In this document: positions 54,083 through 63,055 of the stretch, piece after piece
How the letters are laid out: the number at the start of each line of letters is the position of its first letter
How positions within the stretch are numbered: position 1 is the stretch's first letter
Assembly (NCBI RefSeq): GCF_016904675.1
Contig: NZ_CP070228.1
Coordinates: 992,001 to 1,056,000 of the forward strand
Reading direction: 5' to 3'
Length of the DNA: 64,000 bases
Source of the DNA: Arcanobacterium phocisimile
Lineage (GTDB): Bacteria > Actinomycetota > Actinomycetes > Actinomycetales > Actinomycetaceae
Notes under the pieces: model-generated
Told to the model about the DNA's origin: nothing
The model's database searches: none
The model's input: the letters and a program-made list of their open reading frames with translations, nothing else
Program-made: the position numbers and the translations under genes

Positions 54083-54979
54083 CTAAGCGAGAAAATCCGG
54101 GAAACCGGTCTCAATAAATCGCCAGTGCTCCCCTGTGAGTTTGCAATCCAACCAAAATTCTTCAGCAAGCAGACCCTGGGCAACCAACATACTCACACCA
54201 GAAATCGTCTCTGCACCCGCCCTGCGCCCCATCTCAAGCAGGCGAGTCTCAATCGGCGAATAAACCGCGTCCATAATCGTATGGTGAGAAGATAACCATT
54301 CTTGTGGCACCGGCGATCGATCCGCGTAATCAGGCGCCATCCCCAACGACGTACAATTGACCACCACATCCGCACTCCGAACAATCGCTTCAGTTAGCGG
54401 TTCGTAATCGAGCGGTGCTACAACCAAAGACTGAGCATATGCCGGTTTCATAACCGACAAGCGTGAAGAAAGCTGATGTCCGCGCGCCAAGCCCCTCCCT
54501 AGACGGTTCAGAAGCCAGACGTGTGATACTCCAGACTCCATAGCAGCAATAGTCACCGCTGCCCCGGCACCGCCAGTACCCAAAATAACGATCTTCATAG
54601 AGGTAAGGTCGTTACCAAGCTGGCACAAGGGGCGGAGCATGCCCGGGCCGTCGGTAGAATGCCCTATTCGTTTACCGTCCCGGAATAAAACAGTATTGAC
54701 TGACTGCGCTAGGCGCGCACTAGAAGTGAGCTCGTCCATCAACGGAACAATCGCACGCTTCAACGGCATTGTAACGTTCAAACCCGTAAAACCAGCAGCT
54801 TCGCTTTGCGTTAACCGGTCCTGAAGTTCGAATTTTTCAGTTGGGAGCAATTCATAGCTCGCATCAATCCCTAACCGTTCAAAAGACGCATGATGGATTG
54901 CTGGGGAGAGTGAATGCGCGATAGGCGAGCCAATGAGCCCGTAGCGGTAGTGCGAGTGTTGACTGACATCAAAACGCAT
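54083..54979 (-). CDS. aroE: Shikimate dehydrogenase
   Basis: NADPH-dependent reduction of 3-dehydroshikimate in the aromatic amino acid pathway. In the 298-residue protein, GLIGSPIAHSLSPAIHHASFE binds substrate, NVTMPLKRAIV carries the catalytic Lys, STDGPGML the conserved Asp, and ILGTGGAGAAVTIAAMESG the dinucleotide. The C-terminal VSMLVAQGLLAEEFW is also typical. GGAG lies seven bases before the ATG. No other aro gene adjoins. Confidence 0.93.
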   Translation of the reverse strand: MRFDVSQHSHYRYGLIGSPIAHSLSPAIHHASFERLGIDASYELLPTEKFELQDRLTQSEAAGFTGLNVTMPLKRAIVPLMDELTSSARLAQSVNTVLFRDGKRIGHSTDGPGMLRPLCQLGNDLTSMKIVILGTGGAGAAVTIAAMESGVSHVWLLNRLGRGLARGHQLSSRLSVMKPAYAQSLVVAPLDYEPLTEAIVRSADVVVNCTSLGMAPDYADRSPVPQEWLSSHHTIMDAVYSPIETRLLEMGRRAGAETISGVSMLVAQGLLAEEFWLDCKLTGEHWRFIETGFPDFLA

Positions 54980-55078
54980 ATGACCACTCCATACCGAAAG
55001 CGCTCGGTGGTATACCGGGCGATAGTAGCTGGTAGATATAAGAAAATCCCGTTTGATATCTCAAACGGGATTTACCTG

Positions 55079-55163
55079 TGCGCGGAGGGGGACTTGAACC
55101 CCCACCCACTATACGTGGACTAGCACCTCAAGCTAGCGCGTCTGCCTATTCCGCCACCCGCGC
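55079..55163 (-). tRNA. tRNA-Leu (anticodon GAG)
   Basis: Minus-strand class II tRNA: acceptor GCGCGGG with TCCGCGC, anticodon stem CTAGC/GCTAG around TTGAGGT giving anticodon GAG, a long variable arm and T loop GTTCAAGTC. Discriminator A at 55079; CCA is not encoded. Confidence 0.95.
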
Positions 55164-55321
55164 AGGTGGTTGAAACTCTACTTCGTCGAAGTATCGCTTC
55201 AAGCAACGGATAAAAATTTATCACCTCGAGCACCCGTATGCCAAATTATCATAAGCTATTTTAGTGTGATCTGGAATACGATCATTCTTTGCAGGTAACA
55301 ATACAATAGTTTTATCAGGCG

Positions 55322-55327
55322 TATAGT
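55322..55327 (+). promoter_or_regulatory. -10 box for the leaderless MazG-like gene
   Basis: TATAGT, eight bases before the ATG at 55336; no ribosome site. The stretch 55164-55321 otherwise shows no gene. Confidence 0.55.
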
Positions 55328-55335
55328 CTGGATAC

Positions 55336-55809
55336 ATGAGTATTGAATCCATTCCAGATGCCAGCAATCCTGAAGAATTAGTTCGTCAGTTCCATAGCGT
55401 TTATCGGCTACCAGTGTGCGATGACAAGCCAAATTCTGACCGGGAACGCGTTCATATGCGTTTAGGATTAGTGGCTGAAGAGTTTGCTGAACTCGTCGGT
55501 GCTGTTTATGGAGCAAAGTCACGTTCCATCATCGAAGAGGCGTGGGAAGAATCCCGCACACACGATGATCACACACGCGACACTATTGAAGTTGCCGATG
55601 CCCTCGGTGATCTCGTCTATGTCATCTACGGAATGGCTCTTGAGCTCGGAATACCACTAACTGACGTGCTGGAAGAAATTCATGCATCTAATCTTTCAAA
55701 GCTCGATGCTAACGGTGAGCCTATTTATCGTGAAGATGGAAAGGTGTTAAAAGGCCCGAATTTCTTCCAACCAGATATAGCTCGTGTTCTTGGGTTGGAC
55801 TCTGAGTAG
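55336..55809 (+). CDS. MazG/PRA-PH-type nucleotide pyrophosphohydrolase
   Basis: A 157-residue all-alpha NTP pyrophosphatase-like protein. The Mg-binding pattern is visible as RLGLVAEEFAELVGAVYG (EExxE) and VADALGDLVYVIYGMALELG (DxxxD-like). The C-terminal ASNLSKLDANGEPIYREDGKVLKGPNFFQPDI matches phage- and bacterial phosphoribosyl-ATP pyrophosphohydrolase-like proteins. Likely role: hydrolysing damaged or surplus (d)NTPs; the exact substrate is not inferable. It is a single gene ending in a strong terminator. Confidence 0.88.
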   Translation: MSIESIPDASNPEELVRQFHSVYRLPVCDDKPNSDRERVHMRLGLVAEEFAELVGAVYGAKSRSIIEEAWEESRTHDDHTRDTIEVADALGDLVYVIYGMALELGIPLTDVLEEIHASNLSKLDANGEPIYREDGKVLKGPNFFQPDIARVLGLDSE

Positions 55810-55833
55810 TAACAAATCTTTGACATAGAAATG

Positions 55834-55872
55834 CCGCGTGGGGGTAGTTCAAAATGAACTGCCCCCACGCGG
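55834..55872. terminator. Bidirectional terminator after the MazG-like gene
   Basis: Seventeen-base arms (55834-55850 and 55856-55872) with one G-T pair and a five-base loop, between converging genes. Confidence 0.8.
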
Positions 55873-55924
55873 TTGACAATGAAGTTATCGGTTGAAGAAT
55901 ATCAGCTTTTCCCTTCAACCACCG

Positions 55925-56479
55925 CTACTGTTCAACAGGCATAGTTACGGGTTGCTCCCTGCGGATTGCAGCTTTCTTTTGGCGCATTCCCGCAACGAAC
56001 ACACTGATTCCGGACAACGTGATCAGTGTTGCTCCAGTAGCAATCATTCCGAACCCGGCTCCAACTCCTGCTCCGAGCTCGTAAGCGTGCTGAATATTGT
56101 GGTCATAATGATAGACGGCAACAAAAACAATGGCGTAGGATCCTCCTGCGAGGATTGCTGCCATAATGAGAGCTATATACTCATCGTTTTTCCATCCCAG
56201 AAATAGCAGTCCGGCGAGTATTATCACCGTGATACTCACTGCCACTAACACCCAACCCATCGCAGCCATATTAACGAGGTGGGTAGCAAAGTATGACCCC
56301 TCGATGCTATCGCCAGTTGTGGTCACAAGAGAATCGTTACTTACTGAAAGAAACGGCAGGAATAAACCAACCAGCGCACTCAAGCCACCCAAGATGCCTA
56401 CGACTGCACTGTACACAACCAGCCCTGGAACAGACTGGAGTTGAGGCCGAGAAGAATCGATAGATACCGGTGTAGTCAT
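55925..56479 (-). CDS. Four-helix membrane protein of unknown function
   Basis: A 184-residue protein with four predicted membrane helices (about residues 20-46, 72-95, 102-124 and 138-162) and short charged ends. No family is recognised. Its ATG overlaps the stop of the preceding gene (TGATG), so the two small genes form a pair, read in the same direction as the imu operon. Confidence 0.75.
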   Translation of the reverse strand: MTTPVSIDSSRPQLQSVPGLVVYSAVVGILGGLSALVGLFLPFLSVSNDSLVTTTGDSIEGSYFATHLVNMAAMGWVLVAVSITVIILAGLLFLGWKNDEYIALIMAAILAGGSYAIVFVAVYHYDHNIQHAYELGAGVGAGFGMIATGATLITLSGISVFVAGMRQKKAAIRREQPVTMPVEQ

Positions 56480-56937
56480 CAGTTGTTGCCTTCTTCAGTA
56501 ACAATCTCAGCATCTTCGATATCGTCTTCGAGTGTTGCTTGGACTATCTTTGCTGCTAATTCATCGACATGCTTATCAATGTTTTTCCGCATCTTTTTCT
56601 TTTCCGCGCGCTCAAGCTGGTTGAGAACCGGAAGCACTTTCGCAATACTTTCGAGTTCATCACGCCACCGCGCTGCTTGCTGTGCCATCTCCGCACTATT
56701 TGCAGCTCCATAAAGATATGCAGTCTGTTCTCTTAGCACGCTTACTCGCTCGGAAAGTTGTTTCACGGCTCGACCGCTACCTGCGCTCAACAGCGACAAT
56801 CTTCCCTTAAAGATTTGCAGGTACTGCGGATTTTCGTGAATTAGTTGCCGAATCTGCGGACCATAGGTTTGTACTAGTTTAATCGCTGTTGGCCCGACTA
56901 CTGCTGCAAGACGAATAAGACTTCTAAATTTGCCCAT
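56479..56937 (-). CDS. Helical, charged protein of unknown function
   Basis: A 152-residue soluble protein. After a hydrophobic N-terminal stretch (SLIRLAAVVGPTAIKLVQTYG) it is helical and charged, with a likely coiled coil at about residues 85-140 (AARWRDELESIAKVLPVLNQ and EKKKMRKNIDKHVDELAAKI). I do not recognise a family. The ATG at 56937 is chosen for AAGGTGG five bases upstream rather than the GTG three codons earlier. It starts 69 bases after dnaE2. Confidence 0.75.
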   Translation of the reverse strand: MGKFRSLIRLAAVVGPTAIKLVQTYGPQIRQLIHENPQYLQIFKGRLSLLSAGSGRAVKQLSERVSVLREQTAYLYGAANSAEMAQQAARWRDELESIAKVLPVLNQLERAEKKKMRKNIDKHVDELAAKIVQATLEDDIEDAEIVTEEGNN

Positions 56938-57006
56938 TTCTTCCACCTTTCTGCCCCAATGCTATCGTATCGGGCTTCCAGATTGGTATTGCGATCTGGT
57001 AAATTT

Positions 57007-60000
57007 TTACCGAAAATCGCGAGATGGAAGCCGGAGAGAATGTTCTACACGCTCAATTCCATCAGCAATAAAATTGACTGCTCCGTCATGTTTTTCGATA
57101 ACACCGCGAACTACTGCGACATTGTTTTGGGTTGCCTGACGAAAATGCTTCCACATCCCTGCCGAGCACACAATATTCATCATCCCAGTCTCATCTTCTA
57201 AAGATAAGAAAGTTACCCCTTGAGCTGTACGCGGACGTTGTCGGTGAGTAATACAGCCTGCGATTTTGATCCGCTTACCTACCGGCTCGTCAAACGCCTG
57301 CTCGATCGTCAATATTCTCTTATCGTTAAACTGCGGACGAATAAACTCCACCGGATGATTAAATGGCGTAATTCCCGTCATGCGCAGATCCGCCTGATGA
57401 GCCTCAAACGGAGTCATTTCAGTGATACCTTCAGCCTGGACACCAATTTCAGTTCCCAAAATAGTGGGCTGATACCACTGGCTTGCCGGAGTGTAATCCA
57501 CTCCAAGTTGTTGCGCAGTCCATATCCCTTCCCGACGAGTGACTCCTAATCCTGCCAGCGCTCCAGCAACTGACAATATGTGCATCTGCTTTGCCGATAA
57601 GTGAGCACGCTGAGCTAGGTCAGCAACAGACACAAAAGGCTTTTCACTTCGCGCGCGATAAATACGTTCAACGGCTGACCCTAATCCGGAAATATAATCT
57701 AGACCCAACCGGATAGCAGTATCTGGATGCCGGTCAACAAACTGCATCCGATCATTATCTTTTACCTTGTCATCTCCAAAATATTCTTGTACCGATGTCG
57801 TAACATCCGACGCTGTAACATCGACTGGCAAGATATGGATCCCATGAAGTCGTGCGTCCGCAATCAGTGATTGCGGAGAATAAAATCCCATAGGCTGCGA
57901 ACACAATAACGCCGCATAAAAATGTTCCGGATAATGGACTTTTAACCACGCACTCGCATAGACAAGATAGGCGAAAGAAAACGCATGCGATTCTGGAAAA
58001 CCGAAATCTGCAAACGCATCGAGTTTGTGAAAGATTTCCTCAGCAGTACTGGCATCAATCCCCCGCTGACGCATCCCGTTAATGAGTTCTTCACGCAATT
58101 GTGCCACACGTTCATGACTACGCTTCGAACTCATCGCCTTACGCAACTGGTCTGCCTGAGCCGGTGTAAATCCGGCAGTATCGATAGCGATACGCATCAG
58201 TTGTTCTTGAAAAAGTGGCACCCCGAGGGTTTTTTCTAGTGCTGGTTTCAGTAGCGGATGCGCATAGGTCACTGCTTCACGCCCTCGCCGTCGAGAAATA
58301 TAGGGATGAACGCTCCCACCTTGAATCGGCCCTGGACGCACAAGTGCGACTTCGATAACGATGTCGTAAAAGGTACGCGGCCGAAGTCGCGGAAGCGTTG
58401 CCATTTGTGCACGTGATTCAACCTGAAAAACACCAACTGTGTCAGCAGCACATAACAAGTCATAGACTCGTGAATCATCCTGCGCAATATTGTGTAACCC
58501 TATTGGCTTACCGTCAAAACCCAATATTCCTTTTTCTTGGATATGTGTAAATGCTATCCGCAAAGCGGTCAGCATCCCTAAACCCAGCAAATCAAATTTC
58601 ACTAACCCCGCATCCGCGCAATCTTCCTTATCCCATTGCAGGACAGTGCGACCTGCTTTACTCGCCCACTCCACCGGACATACATCAATTACCGGACGAT
58701 CACATAAGACCATTCCCCCAGAATGAATACCCAAATGTCGCGGCAAATGCCGCAATCGATCCGCGATATTCATCACGGTGAGCGGAATATCGTCTTTGCT
58801 TTTCCCGCGGTCTTTACGTTCCACCCATGCATTGATCTCCTCGGGCCGATACCCAAACGCCCGAGCGCTATCACGAACCGCAGAACGCGAACGATAGGTA
58901 ATAACATTGGCCACCTGAGCAGCTTTCGTGCGCCCATAGCGCTGATAAATATGTTGAATAACCCGCTCGCGCTGCCCGGATTCAATATCCAGATCAATAT
59001 CAGGTGGCTCTTTCCTATCAGGCGAAAGAAAGCGTTCAAAGAGCATTTTGTGCCGCACCGCATCTACCGCAGTTATTCCCAACGCAAAGCACACAGCCGA
59101 ATTCGCAGCCGAGCCACGCCCCTGGCACCAAATCCCCTCCCGCTTACAAAAAGACACAATCTCGTCAACGATAAGAAAATAGCCAGCGAACCCCAGACTA
59201 TTGATGACATCTAGTTCATGGTCAATCAGTTTCCACGCATCTGGAGCTTGCTTTACCTCGCCATAACGAGACCGAGCACCGCGATACACTAGCTCACGTA
59301 GCCAAGTTTCTTCGCTATATCCAGCTGGCACATCAAACGGCGGAAGACGCGGAGCAATTAACTCAAAATCAAAGGCACACTCATCGCCTATCTGCGCCGC
59401 ATAAGCAACCGCCTGCGGATAGTCCCTATGTAAAATAGTCATCTGTTCAGCAGACTGCAACACAGCTGGCCACAGCGGTAACATCGCACGGGCATCTTCG
59501 AGAGTCGTGTTGTGTGACGTCGCAAAAAGCACATCGGCAAGCGGTTTATCTGCCTCAGTTGCCATATGCACATCGCCAGTAGCGATGCACCTAATCCCGG
59601 CCCGATCCGCCACTGATTTTAAGACGGCGCGGCGCTCGCGATCATAAGGGTCACCATACGCAGATAACTCTATAACGACGTTCGTTTTTCCGAAACGGTC
59701 AATCAGTTCGCATAGCGAGCTATAAGCGCTATCAGATGCCCACGTTCCACTTACCTGCTCCAACGCCTTGCGCACATGACTGCGATGCCCTCCAGTGACT
59801 ACATACCATGCATCAGCACTGGCAGCGGCTAATGAATCCATATCGTAGTGCGCTTCTCCCTTTTTACCGGAAGCTAGTAGAGCCTTACCGATTTCGTGTG
59901 ATAGCTGCTGATATCCTCCTGGATTCTTAGCCAAAATAAGCAACTGCGAATTATCGTGATTCATCCGCAGTTCTGATCCAATAACTGCGGGTATAGCGTA

Positions 60001-60171
60001 ATCGCGTGCCGCACGGGTGAAGCGAACGACTCCTGGAAATCCGTCAAAATCTGTTAAAGCCAATGCTGATAATCCCAGTTCGGACGCACGCTTAACAAGT
60101 TCTTCAGGCTGGGAAGCTCCGGTGAGGAAGGAGTACGTCGAATGTACGTGGAGTTCAGCGTACGCACTCAT
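57007..60171 (-). CDS. dnaE2: Error-prone DNA polymerase DnaE2
   Basis: C-family polymerase that, with ImuA and ImuB, makes damage-induced mutations. The 1054-residue length and lack of the tau-binding C-terminal part separate it from the replicative DnaE1. The PHP domain opens the protein (AELHVHSTYSFLTGASQPEELV); the polymerase core shows GRGSAANSAVCFALGIT, PDIDLDIESGQRERVIQHIY, GIHSGGMVLC and QWDKEDCADAGLVKFDLLGLGML; a helix-hairpin-helix and an OB domain (TAQGVTFLSLEDETGMMNIV) end it. The start overlaps the imuB stop by four bases (ATGA). Confidence 0.95.
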   Translation of the reverse strand: MSAYAELHVHSTYSFLTGASQPEELVKRASELGLSALALTDFDGFPGVVRFTRAARDYAIPAVIGSELRMNHDNSQLLILAKNPGGYQQLSHEIGKALLASGKKGEAHYDMDSLAAASADAWYVVTGGHRSHVRKALEQVSGTWASDSAYSSLCELIDRFGKTNVVIELSAYGDPYDRERRAVLKSVADRAGIRCIATGDVHMATEADKPLADVLFATSHNTTLEDARAMLPLWPAVLQSAEQMTILHRDYPQAVAYAAQIGDECAFDFELIAPRLPPFDVPAGYSEETWLRELVYRGARSRYGEVKQAPDAWKLIDHELDVINSLGFAGYFLIVDEIVSFCKREGIWCQGRGSAANSAVCFALGITAVDAVRHKMLFERFLSPDRKEPPDIDLDIESGQRERVIQHIYQRYGRTKAAQVANVITYRSRSAVRDSARAFGYRPEEINAWVERKDRGKSKDDIPLTVMNIADRLRHLPRHLGIHSGGMVLCDRPVIDVCPVEWASKAGRTVLQWDKEDCADAGLVKFDLLGLGMLTALRIAFTHIQEKGILGFDGKPIGLHNIAQDDSRVYDLLCAADTVGVFQVESRAQMATLPRLRPRTFYDIVIEVALVRPGPIQGGSVHPYISRRRGREAVTYAHPLLKPALEKTLGVPLFQEQLMRIAIDTAGFTPAQADQLRKAMSSKRSHERVAQLREELINGMRQRGIDASTAEEIFHKLDAFADFGFPESHAFSFAYLVYASAWLKVHYPEHFYAALLCSQPMGFYSPQSLIADARLHGIHILPVDVTASDVTTSVQEYFGDDKVKDNDRMQFVDRHPDTAIRLGLDYISGLGSAVERIYRARSEKPFVSVADLAQRAHLSAKQMHILSVAGALAGLGVTRREGIWTAQQLGVDYTPASQWYQPTILGTEIGVQAEGITEMTPFEAHQADLRMTGITPFNHPVEFIRPQFNDKRILTIEQAFDEPVGKRIKIAGCITHRQRPRTAQGVTFLSLEDETGMMNIVCSAGMWKHFRQATQNNVAVVRGVIEKHDGAVNFIADGIERVEHSLRLPSRDFR

Positions 60172-61721
60172 TCATAGATCCCTTCTAGCCACCATTGGTT
60201 TTCTTCACGAAAAATTAAAAACGCAATACCGTCGCACACACATTGCATCCATGCTCGATAATGCCGGTGCGCATTATTCCACCACCCTTCGGTATGAAAC
60301 CAAGGACCAGCAACTTTGCGCACTGGATAAAAACATTGTTGATATTGCACATTAAAAAACTGCGCTGTACCGCATCTTGCACTACACACCACAAGGCCCT
60401 CCTTGCTCACCAGGCACTGTGCTCCACATCTGCATATGCACACGATCTTTTCGGGTTTTTCAAGTATTCGAGAAGGCCATGGCCGGGGTAACTGCCCAGC
60501 CCATTCTTGTTGGCGTGCAGTAGCTATTTTCCCTCCCCCCTGTTGCGTTTTATAGGCTTGCCGAGGATATCTTCCGCCCACATATACACCACCTCGCACG
60601 GCATCATCGCCTAATAAACTTCGGACCCGGTCAATTGCACGGTGTGCATCACGATAGGCTTCGCCTGCCTCACCCCATAGCGTCTCTTGAGCCACACCCG
60701 AGGGGCGCAGATGATAAGCGGTAAGAACTATCTCGCTAATTCCCAGATCTTCTTCATCGGTTGATATATCTGCGCTCTGCAGTTGCCGCAACCAGGCAGA
60801 TAATTGCCAACGTATACGCTGAGATATACCCTTAATGTCGGTATCTCCCATCGACCACACATGTTCTTTTTCTTGGCCATCACTGAGCATAATCCGCACA
60901 AGTAAGTCATCTGCAAGAACGTTTCGATAAATGAGCTTTTCTGCCATCTCATAGGCGAGGGACTGCCCCAAGAACGCAATATGATCTAGGTGTGAGATGG
61001 GCGTATCTAATACTCGGGAAATAGTTTCGCTTTCTGCCGGACGAAAGTATGGCGGGCACGGATCCTCGCCGTCTAATAACTGCAGAATCTCGACACCGGT
61101 TTTACCAAAACGAGTAACGAAGCTACGGCGAGGAATTTTCCGAAGATCGCCTAGCTGGGTGTGTCCTAACAGCAAAGCCAGTTCCACAAACTCCTGCATG
61201 CGCTGATACTTTTCATGCGAAAAATAGGACTGCACAATCCGCTCTAGTGGTAAGTGATCGATAACATCTGCTGTACGTTGACTTATTTTATCTTGCCAAC
61301 TAGCTGCAACTGCCGCGAAAACTCCCGGTGCGAACCCGATATGTGCTTCAAAGTCTATCGTCGCAATATCGCCAATGAGTTGTTCTGCTAACACAGAAAA
61401 ATCACCACTAGCAGAACATGGAAAAACAACGACTCCCGGCTTTAATAGTGAACAGTGAACAACATATTGTTTGACAATTTCGCATAGTTCTTCGCTTAAT
61501 CGCTTACTCAGTGAAGTATTTTCGGCAACCACAGCTACTGCTGGTTGATTAGCTGCCTTATGGCTAAGCATTCCGGTATGTACACCGTATTGTTCAGCCG
61601 CATAATTGACTGCAATAACTTTCTGATTACGCACAACTGCCAGGGCTGTGAATGGATCTTTTTGTTCGTGCAGTGCCACTGCAATATCCCATTGCGGGAT
61701 CCATACTGCACCATACATCAT
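60168..61721 (-). CDS. imuB: ImuB, inactive Y-family polymerase-like mutasome protein
   Basis: Y-family fold of 517 residues that bridges DnaE2 and the sliding clamp. The usual acidic palm motif is replaced by AVWIPQWDIAVA and the SIDE-type motif by KPGVVVFPCS, so it should be catalytically dead, as known for ImuB. HTQLGDLRKIPRRSFVTRFG is the thumb helix-hairpin-helix. The C-terminal region carries seven Cys within about 40 residues (CICRCGAQC, VVCSARCG), a possible metal site. The ATG at 61721 overlaps the imuA stop and has AAGGGTGG upstream. Confidence 0.92.
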   Translation of the reverse strand: MMYGAVWIPQWDIAVALHEQKDPFTALAVVRNQKVIAVNYAAEQYGVHTGMLSHKAANQPAVAVVAENTSLSKRLSEELCEIVKQYVVHCSLLKPGVVVFPCSASGDFSVLAEQLIGDIATIDFEAHIGFAPGVFAAVAASWQDKISQRTADVIDHLPLERIVQSYFSHEKYQRMQEFVELALLLGHTQLGDLRKIPRRSFVTRFGKTGVEILQLLDGEDPCPPYFRPAESETISRVLDTPISHLDHIAFLGQSLAYEMAEKLIYRNVLADDLLVRIMLSDGQEKEHVWSMGDTDIKGISQRIRWQLSAWLRQLQSADISTDEEDLGISEIVLTAYHLRPSGVAQETLWGEAGEAYRDAHRAIDRVRSLLGDDAVRGGVYVGGRYPRQAYKTQQGGGKIATARQQEWAGQLPRPWPSRILEKPEKIVCICRCGAQCLVSKEGLVVCSARCGTAQFFNVQYQQCFYPVRKVAGPWFHTEGWWNNAHRHYRAWMQCVCDGIAFLIFREENQWWLEGIYE

Positions 61722-62359
61722 GCTTGTAACCACCCTTCGCCAGAAAAATTCACATACGAACTCCCAGTATGTGACGTAATTTTGTAGTTGATGCTAGAAA
61801 TTGGCCCAATTTCGGTAAGCTGGGGTGACTGATGCAGAACACGTCCGCGGATCTCATGTATCGAAGCCCGAATAGATCGCGCACTTGCCTGCCACGATCC
61901 CCAGCTGACAAGCACGCATCCACGTGTTCGAGCTTTACGCTCTAGGGTTCGCTGATATTTGGCAGGCACAAGTGAACTTGGCACAATCACAACAGCGTAT
62001 CCGTCAATCAAACTTGAGAGCACTGCCATCAGTTCATGTTGCGCATCTGTGATAGCAACACATTTTTCCTCGCGAATTCCACTTGCGTGCGCAACATCCC
62101 AACTCCATTCGGGGATACCAACGTGCGCAACCCAGCCACCATGTTGAGCAATAACTCCTGCTAGTAACATACATATCGCTAATGAACCCGAGACCTCGAT
62201 AACGCTTCCGCGGGCGATCCCATAGGGAAATACTTCAGAAAGATAGGCAGGAACCAGGTAGGCCGATTCATCATGCTCGTAGGTTGGGACTGAACGTACC
62301 CCAGTACGAACCTCTGCTTGTTTCAACACATCACGTGCTAGCGCTAATCGGTTAGCCAT
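61718..62359 (-). CDS. imuA: ImuA-like RecA-fold protein of the SOS mutasome
   Basis: A 213-residue RecA/SulA-like protein at the head of the imuA-imuB-dnaE2 operon. The P-loop region reads GIARGSVIEVSGSLAICML, without the usual GKT, followed by WVAHVGIPEWSWDVAHASGI. ImuA proteins help regulate the mutasome and contact RecA or ImuB in other bacteria. The ATG at 62359 is chosen because AAAGGAGGGGG sits immediately upstream; a longer frame would include the SOS box. Expression should be LexA-controlled. Confidence 0.88.
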   Translation of the reverse strand: MANRLALARDVLKQAEVRTGVRSVPTYEHDESAYLVPAYLSEVFPYGIARGSVIEVSGSLAICMLLAGVIAQHGGWVAHVGIPEWSWDVAHASGIREEKCVAITDAQHELMAVLSSLIDGYAVVIVPSSLVPAKYQRTLERKARTRGCVLVSWGSWQASARSIRASIHEIRGRVLHQSPQLTEIGPISSINYKITSHTGSSYVNFSGEGWLQA

Positions 62360-62370
62360 TCCCCCTCCTT

Positions 62371-62386
62371 TCGAACGTATGTTCGA
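62371..62386 (-). promoter_or_regulatory. SOS (LexA) box of the imuA-imuB-dnaE2 operon
   Basis: TCGAAC, four bases, GTTCGA: both half-sites match the actinobacterial/Bacillus LexA box. It lies between TAGGAT (62388-62393 on the minus strand, a good -10) and the imuA ribosome site, where a bound repressor would block transcription. Confidence 0.92.
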
Positions 62387-62432
62387 TATCCTAGCGGAGA
62401 GCTCCCACATAAAACCAGTGACGTTTTTGCGC

Positions 62433-62438
62433 TACTCT
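62433..62438 (+). promoter_or_regulatory. -10 box for a leaderless trmL transcript
   Basis: TACTCT, six bases before the GTG at 62445, in the divergent region shared with the imu promoter. Confidence 0.5.
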
Positions 62439-62444
62439 TAAGAG

Positions 62445-62921
62445 GTGTTAAATTTTGTCTTTCATGAACCAAAAATTCCAGGAAACACCGGCAACGCTAT
62501 CCGCCTCGCTGCTTGCACGGGCGCCCGCCTTCATTTAATTGAGCCGTTAGCATTTAATTTCGACGATGCCCACCTACGCCGCGCAGGATTGGACTATCAC
62601 GACCTTGCCGACGTCGTCATCCACCCCAACTGGGAAGCTGCAAAAGCCTATTTCGGAGATGATTGCCGCGTATTCGCATTCACCTCACACACCGAAAATT
62701 GCTATGCAGACGAACGCTATCACGACGGCGATGTGCTGCTGTTTGGTACCGAACCTACCGGTTTACCTGACGAGATCCTCAACGACCCATACCTCACCAA
62801 GCATTTGCGCATCCCGATGCTACCAGGGCGCCGCTCGCTAAACCTCGCCAATTCTGCCTCGATTGCTGTTTATGAGGCGTGGCGCCAACTCGGATTTAGC
62901 TCTGCCGCTAACATCTCATAA
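62445..62921 (+). CDS. trmL: tRNA (cytidine(34)-2'-O)-methyltransferase TrmL-like
   Basis: SPOUT-class enzyme that 2'-O-methylates the wobble base of tRNA-Leu in E. coli. The 158-residue product starts MLNFVFHEPKIPGNTGNAIR and has the knot motifs LLFGTEPTGLP, RIPMLPGRRSLNLANSASIAVYEAWRQLG. This length and motif set are those of TrmL rather than larger SpoU enzymes. The GTG start has no ribosome site. Two tRNA-Leu genes, the likely substrates, also lie in this window, though this is probably chance. Confidence 0.93.
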   Translation: MLNFVFHEPKIPGNTGNAIRLAACTGARLHLIEPLAFNFDDAHLRRAGLDYHDLADVVIHPNWEAAKAYFGDDCRVFAFTSHTENCYADERYHDGDVLLFGTEPTGLPDEILNDPYLTKHLRIPMLPGRRSLNLANSASIAVYEAWRQLGFSSAANIS

Positions 62922-63034
62922 GTTAACGATCCCACTGATAGGAAGTTGGTGCTTCTACCAGTAAAGTGCGTCGACAAAATGGTGTCAGCAATAATACTCA
63001 CACGCCGGGCATACCCCGCAGACTTTTGCCGGTT

Positions 63035-63055
63035 ATGCCTCAATGCTTGAGGCAT
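63035..63055. promoter_or_regulatory. Inverted repeat spanning the start codon of the XRE regulator gene
   Basis: ATGCCTCA, five bases, TGAGGCAT; the last AT belongs to the ATG at 63054. It may be an operator for self-repression or an mRNA hairpin that hides the start. Confidence 0.55.
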
